From Galaxea fascicularis (taxonomy: Eukaryota; Cnidaria; Anthozoa; Scleractinia; Euphylliidae), in contig OX419338.1 of the NCBI GenBank assembly GCA_948470475.1, positions 8,436,205 to 8,500,204 of the forward strand: 64,000 nucleotides of DNA, given 5' to 3'. The notes under the pieces were generated by a model that saw only the letters and a program-made list of their open reading frames with translations, was not told the origin of the DNA and made no database searches. The position numbers and the translations under genes are program-made. Below, in pieces: positions 13,401 through 25,881 of the stretch. The first letter of the stretch is position 1, and every line of letters begins with the position of its first letter.

Positions 13401-16400
13401 TGCAATCCCGATGGAGCATCATTTCCTCGTAGATATCCACCAACGGCAAAAGGGCACATACGGACAGGAGGAGTGATTGGACGCCATGAAATAACCCGAC
13501 GTTAATGTTATAAGAGTGAGAACAATGACCTAAAAAGAGAACGTACTTGACGACAGCCACTTCCGTAAACCAACGAAGTAACTTATTACTCACCTGTTTG
13601 TGATATTTGTCCACCTTTCATTGACTTCCGCCTTGAAACTTTTCAGTTCTCCTGACTCGTACTGAGGGAACTCTTGCACAAGGTTGTCACCACACTGATT
13701 TACAGCGCTGATGCTGCCTCGCCATGTCTCCACATCATCTTCAAATTCCTGTGATAATATAACTTACTTATGGCTTGAATGGACCATTCTTACGGCATTT
13801 ATATTACGTTCCCCTACCACAACAAGCAGCTACGGGCTAACTGTACAGCGCTATGCACCGCTTTAGATTGCTCGGGTGTAGACGATAAATTTGCGCCTTT
13901 TTTTCAACCAGAGAGAAGAAAAACCAAAAGCAATTTTCGCGAACGTATCTCCCGCGCTTGGCATTGGTTACAAATGAATTTCCGGCGCTTGGAGTCGGTT
14001 ACAAACGAATTTCCCGCTCTAGGCGTCGGTTACAAGCAAACAACACAGTTACGAATTCCAACTGGCGGGAGGCAGACCAGTTGCCTATTTACAAGGATGA
14101 CCGAGGAGTCAGGCACTTATCCAGAACAACATCAGCTAGTTTCCAGAGCGGGATTTGAACCCAGAAATCCAGCGCCCTAAACCACTCATCCTGGCTCACG
14201 TAAAAAATTATCCCTGAAGAAGTGCCCGTGAAAGAGGACTGAGGAAGTCCTAGAAAGATTGTTTGGAGTTTCTAGCTCTCCTCGCAATACGAAGCAAGGG
14301 AGCAGATACTCATAACAGCGTGACTGCTCGGAAATCAAAAATTGATAAGATCAATATCTGACCGATATCGAGTCGACTATTTATGTGTGTTTAAAGTGTT
14401 TGAAAAGCCCTAAAAATAACATCCGAGGCTGTGTTATTGCCCAGCGTTTTTGACAACGAAATCATGTGATTCTGCACGGCTTGTAAAGACAAAGAGATAA
14501 AACCAGGCGGGTTCGATCATGCCACAAAAAAGCACTGGAAGCGTGTCCCAAGAATACCACAAACGAGAATTTTCTCACTAGTTTGATGGCCATTTGCAAT
14601 CATGAAGTGACTTTTCTCGACTTTTAAGCTGGTTGGACGATAGTGTGCATGACTGAAGGGAGTTCAAATCTTCAGATGTTCACACAAACGTTTTATACCA
14701 AATGTTCAGATGATACAGTTCTACCTCCGAAGGAATCCTGTACACACGTTGGAGTCTTGGATGGCCGTCTTCAAAGATTATGGTAACACGACAACTCAGC
14801 AGCGAAGATTCAGTTTCTTCCATCGATACGGTGGATTCCAATAGTTACTGAGAGGTGTTTCGTTGCGAAGGTGAATTTCGCAATATGAAATACCAGGATA
14901 AGTTACGAATTCAGGATATTTCAAGTATCATAACTGCTGCATACAGACTACGCAATATATCCCTTGACAGCGGTGATCAATATACACTTATGTATATATG
15001 TATGTATGTTTGTCTCGGGTCGGAAAGAAAATAGTTTTCCAGAGCGTCTCGATATAACCCGAGAGGTAACATCTAGAGTCGAGGGAAAACAAAACTATTT
15101 CCCGAGGGGCCACACATCGAGGGCTTTGTTCAACGCCTTAAGAAAACAAACAAAGAAAACAAAAATAGTTATAAAAACTTCATCGAGTTTTTGTTTTGAC
15201 ATTTCTCCAGGTCGTCAAAGTTTTTAACAGGCGCCTCTTAAGAAGAACGTCTTTTTAAAGTGCCAGAAAAGTAGTAACGGCATTTTCTGTTGCTTTCTTT
15301 GTATTTCCCGGATCTTTCTCGTCTATAAGGTTTGGTATTTCTTCTTAAAATAGGCTAGAAAATCGTCTTTTTACTTCGGGCTCCATCTCCGAACTTCAAA
15401 CGAGCGAGCCGTGTTGTGCAAAACGTCACGCAACCTCGTTCACGTTCTGATTACATGCTGTTGTATCCCGTGCGGGATACAATTCATTAATTGTTGCCCG
15501 CGCGGGATACAGTTCAATTTGGTTAAGCCATGTGACCTCTAAACCGCCAATGACAGTCAGTGCTATATCCACCAAAACAAGACCTGTATAATAAAGTCAC
15601 GCTTTGTGAATTTTGAAAAATCAGTTGCTGTTACATTTATGACTACCATGATTTCTCCATACCATGATTTGTCAACTTAGCAGGTTATCCCAATCACAAA
15701 AGGATTTTTGTGCCAAATGGAATTTATAAATTTTTAAACTGACCACTATATAGTGGACTGGAGTTTTCATACTTGGACTTCAAAAAATTCGAGCTCCCAT
15801 GATTCACGTGCCCGTTTTCAACCCCGAAGCAACGGAATAAGCTCAATCAAACGCTCTCTTACATAGGTTAGTCAACCGCGAAAAACTCGTAAGTTATATT
15901 TTAATCAGCTGGCAAATCGACTATTCATTTGTGGATATAATCACAAATCTTGGCCAAACGATGGCCAACAAAACTGCCGCAAACACAAGTTAAGAACTGG
16001 CGGTAGCCCCCGCAGGAAATGCTCAGACTTATGTTTACCTTATGTTTATCGATCTGCTCTTCCAGCTCGCTCACAGTGTATCCATAGACACTCTCTTCTC
16101 TCTCCAAGTACGCTTCTGCTTTTCGAATCCATTCCAAGAGCTCTTCTCGAAGCTCTACGAATCTCTTCCACTCTTCCATAAGGTAATCGATTTGTGCTCG
16201 CCACACTGTAGAGTTATGTACAATATTCTCCCAATGTTCCTTTAACTTGCTCACCTGAAAAATAATAAAAAATGCTGAGCAAACATCGTTTTACTTTCTT
16301 GCAAGGGTTTTTTCACACCGTTTTTCTTTTACCTTAAAATATATCATTGCCGAAGTTTGCGAATTTCACTAATCAGTTCTCTGATGAATGTAAGGATACA

Positions 16401-19400
16401 TTTATTCTACAATCTTGGACAAAACTAACTGAGAAAACTGGCCTCTTCGCGTCCAAAACTTGTTCACGGAAACATCTGGCTCAACAATATTACTACAGTA
16501 ACTTCCCCTCACCCTACCCCTATTCAGGATTTATGAAGCCGCAATTCTTAGGGAAACGTTTCGGAGCCACAAACAACATTGAATTGGGGGAGGGGGATGG
16601 TGAAACTCGGCTGTTAGTGTTTTCACATAAAGGGGCTTTGGAGCTCAATTTTCTCAACAGTTTTGTCAGTTTTGCCTAACTTGCTTGTTCTTTCACTGGT
16701 TAAACAGTGCATTGGTTCCTTCTTTCTTTTATTATGTTGTTCAGTCGTTCCGCCAACAGCTCCCTCATTCATTCGCTAAGTCACTCATATACCCGCTTCT
16801 ACCTTTCTCCATCCGTTCGTTCTTCCGTTTATTTGTCCCGATCAGCTTTCTCTTCATCCCTTCCTTTGTTATTACAAAATATCATTCTTTTCTCTGGTGA
16901 TTTCTCACTTCGTATAGGTTTACGCACCAAGTACGATACCTATAGTTAGGTCGTCCGTTCGTTGCGTGCGTGCGTGCGGCCACTCGTTTGTCTATCGTTT
17001 CGTTTTTGCGGTTATTCCAATCTCCATCCCAATGAGTAATTCAGTAAATTAATCATTTCTATCGTTACGAGTGCATCGTTTTCTTCGCCACCTCAGACAT
17101 CACAAGCCTCAATTTGCAAGTTTCCCGCCGCTATCTATTTTTCCCCTTGACCTACCTTGCTATCAATGAGGAACTTGTCTTCCTCGGTTTGTGCATCTTC
17201 AGCCAGTGTGTGTCCCATCTCTGCAATCTCGTCCAACAAATGTTGCTTGGTTTTTAACTGCTCATCTATGGACTACAAGAAAATCCAGCGGCTAAGTAGA
17301 ATAATAATCGATAAAGTTTCAAAGTGCAGACTCTCGCTAAGTGCACTGCTGATGCAAATGTTTTCAATTGTTTTGGACCGTATTCACAGGGCCGGAATTG
17401 TTTGTATTAGAGGTACAAACTTGAGGATATCAAATGGAAACCAAAAAAAAAGTAGACGGTTACCTTCTGCTTGTCTAAGAGTCCCTCCATGTCCTCTGAA
17501 TCTCCCAGGACAATTTTCTCCGCCTTCATCATGTCTGACAAAGTGTTAAGCCAGTCATGAAGTTCAGACACAGCTTTATCGAACTTGGGCCATGGAGAGG
17601 CACGCTCTTCAACAGAAAATAAGGCAAAAACGCCACATTTGTGAAAAACAAAATGTCGTCACAAAGAGCTGTTCTGGGCTAACGCAGCCATTTGCGTGAC
17701 GAGGAAAGCTTGGGCAGTTGCGCGAATACCCAGAGCTACAATACAATTGCATATATTCCAAGGGAACTAATTGAATTATCCAGGTGATTAATGAGGAAAC
17801 CACCAGATCAGTCCAGAGTCCGGGGAAAAACCTCTCGGAGCAGAGTAGAGAACCAACAAACTCCACCCACATATGACGCTAAGTCCGAGAATCGAACCCG
17901 GGACACCCTGCCCCCCTAATGATGAATCTATGAAATGCGGATTAAATAATGTTGACGTATGTGATTATCGCAGTGATGAACACTACTTGAGTAATAAAAA
18001 AATTCAGGCTTGTGCGGGAGTCCAACAGGTAGAGCACTGCACTGGTATCGCAGGTATTGAGGGTTCGACTCCCTTTATTCAGGATTAAGAAGTGTACATA
18101 ACTGAGATGATCATATACATCTTCATACTTTACAATACCTTCGCTCCAGTCTTCTATGATTATTGGCACCTCGGCGTGAACTGACCGTTGTTTCACCTCA
18201 AAAATAGGCTCCTCGATAATTTTACGGGGCGACCGCACTCGCGCTGCGAACATGTCAGCGGTGAGCGAAGCAATTTGGCGCCAGTCATCATTGAGTCCCT
18301 TCACCTTGACTTCCAGAGGCTTGGGCACGAGATTGCCGTCAAGTTTGCTTTCTCGTCGGTAGCGCGCCATGCTTTCATTGATGGCATCTAGCTTCGGTTG
18401 ACGAGATTTGAGGGATTCTTGGACAGTCTGGGGAGAATATCAGATAAATTTACAATAAGTCGTGTTTTTTACTTATAATCCGAATCGCCGTCCCGGAATA
18501 AGATCACTGCGAGTTGTCATTGTGAGGATATATTTGCAAGCAATAAACACTTCGATATGAGGCATAACCATTCAAAGCCAAAGCTAACGCAATGAGCGTT
18601 ACTTCAACCAGTGTATAGATCGTTTTCAGTCACGTGACCAGCGGCCATATTGGTTCAATGAAACAAAAGAAAGTATTTGCATAAAAATAGAGTTAAAATT
18701 CCCAGAGGGTTAGCCTTGTGCACCAACATGGCCGCCATGACGTCATGTGAAAACGATCCATACCGTGCAAGAGAAGCTTGTGGCGCCCATGTCATGATGA
18801 CATCACAAAAAACAAAAACAAACAAACAAACAAAACAAAAAAATGATGACATCACCAGGAGACACTTAGACAAGGAGGAATTCGACAGTTCATACCAACA
18901 GGAAAATTTTCGGTGTGATTTGTGACATAACAACAAACCTTAGGATCAACGACCTCCTGGTTATAGCTTCCACCTTCTTGCTTCTCTAGCAATTCCCTTG
19001 TGGTGACAGCCCACGAACTCAGTTCCTCCAGATCGCCCAGGAATTCTGACACGCGTCTCAGCTTGGACTCCACGCCGCGCGTGCGCGTCGCGACGTCCGC
19101 CCCGAGGATGTCCCAGCGCGTTAGCAGAATATCAAGCCGTGTTCGGATGGTTTCCGAGTTGGGTTTCGAGATGTTAGGCTTGGCTAAAAGTCGCTCTGCT
19201 GTCTGCTGTATGCTTTTCTTGGAATCTTCCCTATTATTTTGCTCTTTTTGGACATCCTGCGAAAGAGGAAAATAATTCACAATGAATCTCGACGGTATTC
19301 TGTGAAAAAACTTGTTATTCCGGAAAGAACTGTTTTGAATGAGTTCGTTCTGATTGTTATAAGCGCCGCATTGGGCGTATTTTTGCTAACGTTTTTTCGC

Positions 19401-22400
19401 GCGTATTGGTGTAATACAGTGCATTACAAGTTTAATTTTTTCTTAAATTCTTTCTGTGCATCGTTTTACAGAAATTGACCTGGGTACGAGAGATGACAAT
19501 AAATGCCGTCAAAGAGCATCCGGAGTGTATGACTTGTTTTACTCTCGCAACATAAAATAAGACGGATGTTTACATGATGAAACAGAACCTTTTACCCCAG
19601 TATGAGAAACTGAAGGAAGCAATTCTGGTAATATCGCTAAATTTTTGGGGAGAGAAAATTAAGAGGTGAATGAAAATTTGAACCTTACAGCGCGACCGAT
19701 GGAGGGTCGTGAACCGTGTCGGTGCGTGATGCTTAATCGCTCTATTGTTAAAATGATTTACGAGCTATTTTATAATAACAATTTTGATTGAAATTGCTAG
19801 TTCTTTTTTTCGAGCCGACGCAAATTAAATCCAACCGCACTCCGACAAATCAAATTTGTCGTATATGTATAAGTCATGTTTTGAAAAGCTGTGTTGTGGG
19901 CGCGTTTGTCATCTCCTTTAACCTTGGTCTCAGCATTTACTTTGAGCTGGTGTTTGTCGTTTACTTGGCTGTTATAATGTGTTTTGGCTTTACTTTAGCT
20001 CAGGTATTGTTTGTAAGCATGAGCTGGTCATTTTTGTAATATCATTAGACTTTTTATTTATTTATTTATTTATTTATTTATGTACATTATTTAGACAGAA
20101 ATTCCAGTTCAGCATAGCTGGTTTAAATGGACAGCACAGTATAAAGTTCAGCGACTTATTATGAAATTAGTGAATGTTTTATAATTTATGTTTCAGTTGG
20201 CAGTATGTGGAAAATCGAGGAAAAAAATCGAACCAAAAAATCGACAAAGGACCATAGTCTGGTTAAGATCAGCTGGACTTTTACCCAGCAAGGCAATAAA
20301 CCTTAGAAATAGTAGATAAAGGAATGTGTAAAGAACGGAGCCGGATCAACGATATTCGTAGACGGCTAACTGCTTTGGGCGATTTTTCTAACCCACTCTC
20401 GTACCTTTATCTTTTCAATGAGCTCCTCTAAGGCGTCCTCGTCTGCGGGTGATGGGTCCTTTGTCTGCAGAGTGGTGTCTGCCTCATCCAACCACTGTAG
20501 CAAATCTGCACTTTCTTCCAAAAACTCTTCTATCTGCATGGCTTCCTCTTTGAACCTTTACCACGATAAAATCAAAAGGAAATCTGTTGTTTAGCCTTGC
20601 AGAAATCAGTGAATTATTTTTACTTGAAAAGTGCAACCTTTACCTATTTTGATTAGAGAACTATGGAAGAAATCTTTCTACGTTTATGGCCTCTCATTTC
20701 ACAATTCGAAATTTACGCATAATTTTATGTCTCTTTTCCAAAACCGAGGCCTTTCATATCAAAAAATTGTTTTCATTGATCGTGAAAGGCTTTGTAGCTG
20801 GGCTGACTAAGATCAGGTAACTCGAAAATGACTTGTTGTAAAAAGTAACTTGGAGGGGAATCATCGGAATGAAAAACAATGTAGCGAAACAACAACAGAG
20901 CTTAACAAAACAATACAGAAGAAAAACATGCGAACTATCAGACGTTCGTGGTTCACGGTGAGATTTTTTTAAAATTAGAACTCCGAAAAGATCTTTTCAA
21001 GACTCCCTTTTTCTCGTTCGCTGAAGCGTGCAAAAATTTAATGGGAATAAGGTCGAGGAGATTGTAATCAGTGTTCACCTGTCCCTCCTATCAATGACTT
21101 GATTACAGATGGACTCCCAGCGTCTGTTCTGTGTTGCTAGCTTGTCTCTGAGCATATCAGCCTCTATAGTTGTTGACTTGCTGATAATCTCTTGCCCCGC
21201 GGTGTTCATGTCATTTACTGTGCTCTGGTGACGAGCTATGCCATCTTCCAGTCCCTGGCGTAGAACAAATAACGACAGTTAATCGATGCAGAGGTCAACA
21301 TACAAATAAAATCGATGATAGCATACAAATACCGTCATGTTGCAAGATCGGTTTTCAGTCGATTGTTAAAAGCAATTTTTGTTTACTTTAACCCTTCAAA
21401 ACCTAAGATCAAAATTTAAATTCTCATTTGCTGCCCTACATATTTCCTATGGAAGTACTGAGAAGAAGGTGTTAAAATATCAAGCGAATTCATCCTGTGT
21501 GATCCTGTCCTTATTCTCGTGACCACTCTTAGCGTTTAAAGTGCTAAGTCACTTCTCGATGCTCCTTTATGTCAGTGAAACATTTTCCTCTCGCGATTCA
21601 CCCCTAACCTTTTGTTCCTTTTTCGCGGCATTAAATTCAGTTTCCCCGGATGTATCTTCAAGGACCTTCTCCGCATGCGTCATCCATGATGTTACGTCCT
21701 TCAGATCGCAGTGGAACTGTCTCCAAACAGTCACTGCCTTCTCCCAGCGGAGGAAACGAGCCTTGTAATCCTGAATGAAGAGAGATAAAACTCAATGTTA
21801 AGAGAAGTCGGACAAGGATGCAAATAAAACCAACTGAGCGATCCTCTGTTCTTGTGGAAGATCTCTATTTTGCGGTAAAATGTGGTTCTAACTTGTACGT
21901 TTGTGGATTAAAGTCATGGTACATTAGCCACAGTTACCTGGTTCAGATTATTCCACTGCAGTCTGAACTTGCTGGCTGCTCTTTTCACACTCTCGTATTC
22001 TTTCTCACTACACGCTGACTGTACCGTTTCACTGCGAGAAAGAACTTCAGACGCACGTGGCTCAAGGTGTTCGATTTTCTCTCCGATCAGCTAAAGAAAG
22101 AAAGAAAGAAAGACCAGTTTGCATCAGATAAAAGTTCTTCTTTCAATGTCAAACTAATCTTTCAAGTATTTAGAGGCCTGTGTTGAGTTTTTGCAGAGAA
22201 AACATTATTTCAAGGTATGAAGAAATTTGCCAGGTCAAGCAAGCGTTTTACTTTTTTTCCATCACATGAACATAACCACTATGAAAAATAATGTTTTTGC
22301 ATAGAGTTTGCAGCATTTGATTTAAAACCAAAGTGAAAACCTCAGTTGAATGATAAGGTAAAATCGTCCCGGAATAAAAAAATATTCCGCGGTGAAATGA

Positions 22401-25400
22401 AAGTTGAAGAACAGATTCCAGTTGTTCACATAGTGGATAACTTTATGCAGTTTGTGTGTGTGTGTGTGTGTGTGTCATTACGTACGTTTAGTAGTTGCAA
22501 TACATTTTATTCACCGGATAGCGATTCATACACTGGATAAAGCTGTCCGCGTTTTGAACAGCTGGAACCAGGCCTTCAGAGAACTTTGATTTAGGTTAAG
22601 GTGTAAAGTTCATCCCACCTTCAATTTGTCTTCCTGTTTAGAGAAATCTTCGAAATCTGCTTTCTGCAGCTCCGAAGATTCCAGAAGCAGCTCAACTTCA
22701 TGAACTTCATCTGACAGCTTACGGATATCCTCAACCAGCTTCCATCCAGGACTCTGTGCAGGTTCATGTTGTACCAGAGTTACTTGCCACCGGACTCGCG
22801 CCAGAGAAGACTTTGTCATGACATCTTCGCCTTCTGTTGAAGGAGAAAGCGAGGAGACAAAGATAGTTAGAACGTGGCTACTTGGACGCCACTTGAGAAT
22901 AACGCGTATTTACACTGGAGACGAACTTGTTATGAATGGTATACAGCGTTTTCACATGACGTCAGGGTGACCATGTTGGTGTACCAGGCTAACCCCCTGG
23001 GAATCGAACTCTATTTTTATGCAAATATTTTCTTTTGTATGGCCGCTGGACACGTGAGTGAAGACGCTCTTTCTTTGTTCTTGTTATTTTAATTCAACTC
23101 TGTGAAAAGTTGCCATTAATGGTGTTGATTATCGTAGGAAAACAAGTTGAATTTTTCGCGTAAGTGATTGCGAAGCCTCTGGCTCTCTCTCTGGATTGCT
23201 GGCAACTCGGCAATGTGAGCAACGATCGGAAATGTTTTGCATGACAATGGCAAATTGTTGAGTAATCCACGAGAAACACTTGTTTGACTTTGTCATCTTC
23301 ATCACCATTAGCTTGTCTGATTGAAACAAAAAAAAAATCCGGTACGAATGAATGCTGATAGCAATTGTTGGGAAAGGATCAAAAGTACAGTCCAACAAAA
23401 GTTGTTGCTTTGGAATTCAAGTAATAAGTGAAAAGAAAGTTGGTCCCATAAACAAGGCTTCAAAGTTTACGTAAGCTAATGAACTATATTGGTGTTCTTA
23501 AATCCCAAAGGCAGTTGGTTTTTCTAGTTGCAGCTCAGAGAACTAGGGATTATGTTGGGTCGGCAGTGCCTTGTTGTTCGAAAGCCACTTAACGCAAATG
23601 CCTAATCAGCGAGATATTTATCTTGCTCGTCCAGTCGGAATATTTGGCTGATAATTACAACTAATCCACGGTTAAAAGTAATCCGAGGTTGCCATCGAGC
23701 GCATTGTGAGCAACTGTGAAGCTCAAGGCAAGGAAAAGTACAATTCAAAACTTCAGGACGAACGCCTGATCACGAAACCCCGTGATTAGCTAAACCAGCC
23801 TTCAAATAACTGGACAAAGGGCTTTTGTGCTTACCTTCCGGCAAAGTGTACCCTTCGCATTTGATGTCATGCGCATCAGCCTCTCGTCCAATCCAGGTGT
23901 TACAATTGAAACAGTAAACCTTTCTAGTGGACTTGTCCTCTACATAAAATCCCTTCACAAACCATTCGGGTTTGGGCCCAGTCCTATCGTGCCAAATTTG
24001 AACTTTGTGTAAATCGCCCAAATGAGGAATGTTGTAAACAGTGAATATATCGAGCTGATCACGACAGAACTTCGTGTTGTAGGTCTCTGATTTGTCGAGC
24101 CGAAGTTTTGGTGACTTTCCCTTCTCGCCGAACAGCATTATGGATACGTTGGACTGTGTCCCGGCATCCTTTACGTCACCCGTGTGAACTGTTATGCGGT
24201 AAGAAGTTGCTGGAGATAAGAACGCACAAAATTAAGAATTTCAATTGAAAAGACTGAATATGCTTGGAATAATTAAAAAAAAAAAAGAAGCAGGCCTAAA
24301 GAGGTCGACTATGAAAGAATATCGTTCACGTGACGGTCGCTCTCAAGGGAGTTCGCTAAGTGTAGCATGTACCAATCTGCAATTTCTAGTGGACCGGTAC
24401 GTGCTGTTGATTAAGGTATTCCCAAGAAGTCGCTCCTCATTTTGGATCTATAGATGATATCCTCTAGATTCGTTTTATGTAATATCCATAAAAGTCAAGG
24501 TTTAGGTAAGAGCTATCAGCCTCCGGCAGCCGATAACTCTCACCTCGACCTTGATTATTCTGGATATCACAAAAACACAATCTAATAATTGTTACATATT
24601 GTTTTCAGTGTGAGGATGATGTCCCAAAGCGTTATCACTCAAATAAAAGTTTTGAGCAGTACTCCGCTGCACTATTGTTCATAACGCAAAACGTACGAGT
24701 CTGTGGATGAAATTCTTTATTGATCCGCGTTCATACAAAACCACTGAACGTAGTGTCCTGTACTTTACCACGGAACTAAACAACGGAATTGTTTCTCATG
24801 CTGTACAACATGCTTCAAACTGAAGACGGTCTGAACGAAATCCTGAATAACAAGCCTGAAAAAATTCTTGCAAGTAGTTCAACGAACAGTAAAACAGCAC
24901 TTACTATCTCCCACAGGCTTCTGATACTGTGTAAACTTAGTATGAACATCCCTGAAGCGTTTTCGCAGCCGTTCAATCTCTTTTGGAGACAGTATCTGGA
25001 CCCCTTGCCTTTCGAGTTCTTCGATGTTTTTGAACACCATTTCGTATTTCGCTTGCTGCTCTTCAACTTCTTCAGGTTTCAACCCCTGTCCCCATGCCAG
25101 CAGAAGACAAAACATGGTTAGCAACCTCGAACACGTGAATTCTGAACTAAAGCTCGGCCCAACTAACGATTGCACTTTTTTTGAACGGTTGGAAATAATA
25201 ATTTTGGAATAATTTGTATAGCAGACAAAAATCAAACAGAGCCTTGTGCGAGACTTGTCCTCACCTGCACGGCAGCATCTTTATCCTGTTCCATCTTCTT
25301 GAGCCACGCATCAATGTCATCCAGATTGCTCCTGAACTGGTACCAGTTTGGTACGATGCGTACCGCCTTCTTCTGCTTCTCGAGCTCGTCACAAGCCTTC

Positions 25401-25848
25401 AGCCAGCGACTCGACAGATCCAGCATGGATTGGTGGATATGATCTCCCCGTGCCCCCTCCCTGTGGGCAAGAGTTTTGCTTTCTTTCAGCAGGTGCTCGA
25501 CGCGAGGCTGAAGGTTGTCCACTTGAATCTCTGCAAACTGAAAAAGGAGGGAAAAAACTAGGTCCGCAAGGCGTATTAATAATATCACCAGGAGTAAAAA
25601 GAATAAATTGAGCCTTATTGATTTGCTGTGTCAGTGCCAAATGTGATTCTTGTTATATGTCCAATCAAAAAAATAAAAAAGAAGAAGAAATTGACGACTT
25701 CTTTGGGATCACTTCTTTCAATGCGGTCAGGTAACGAGGATAAAAGGGTGCATGGAACACGGCCTAAGAGACTTTTGATGTAATGTCAAATTCTCCTTGT
25801 CATTCACAAGTGAATACAAGGTAATTTGGAAGAAGAATCTGGCAATTC

Positions 25849-25881
<33 letters not shown>

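Noticed and set aside
18006..18085. Functional tRNA gene
   Set aside because: A- and B-boxes are present but the acceptor and anticodon stems do not pair convincingly; it is better explained as a SINE head.
23835..24209. PLAT domain as part of a separate lipoxygenase- or polycystin-like gene nested in the intron
   Set aside because: No other exons of such a gene nearby, and the phases of both splice sites fit the dystrophin exons exactly.
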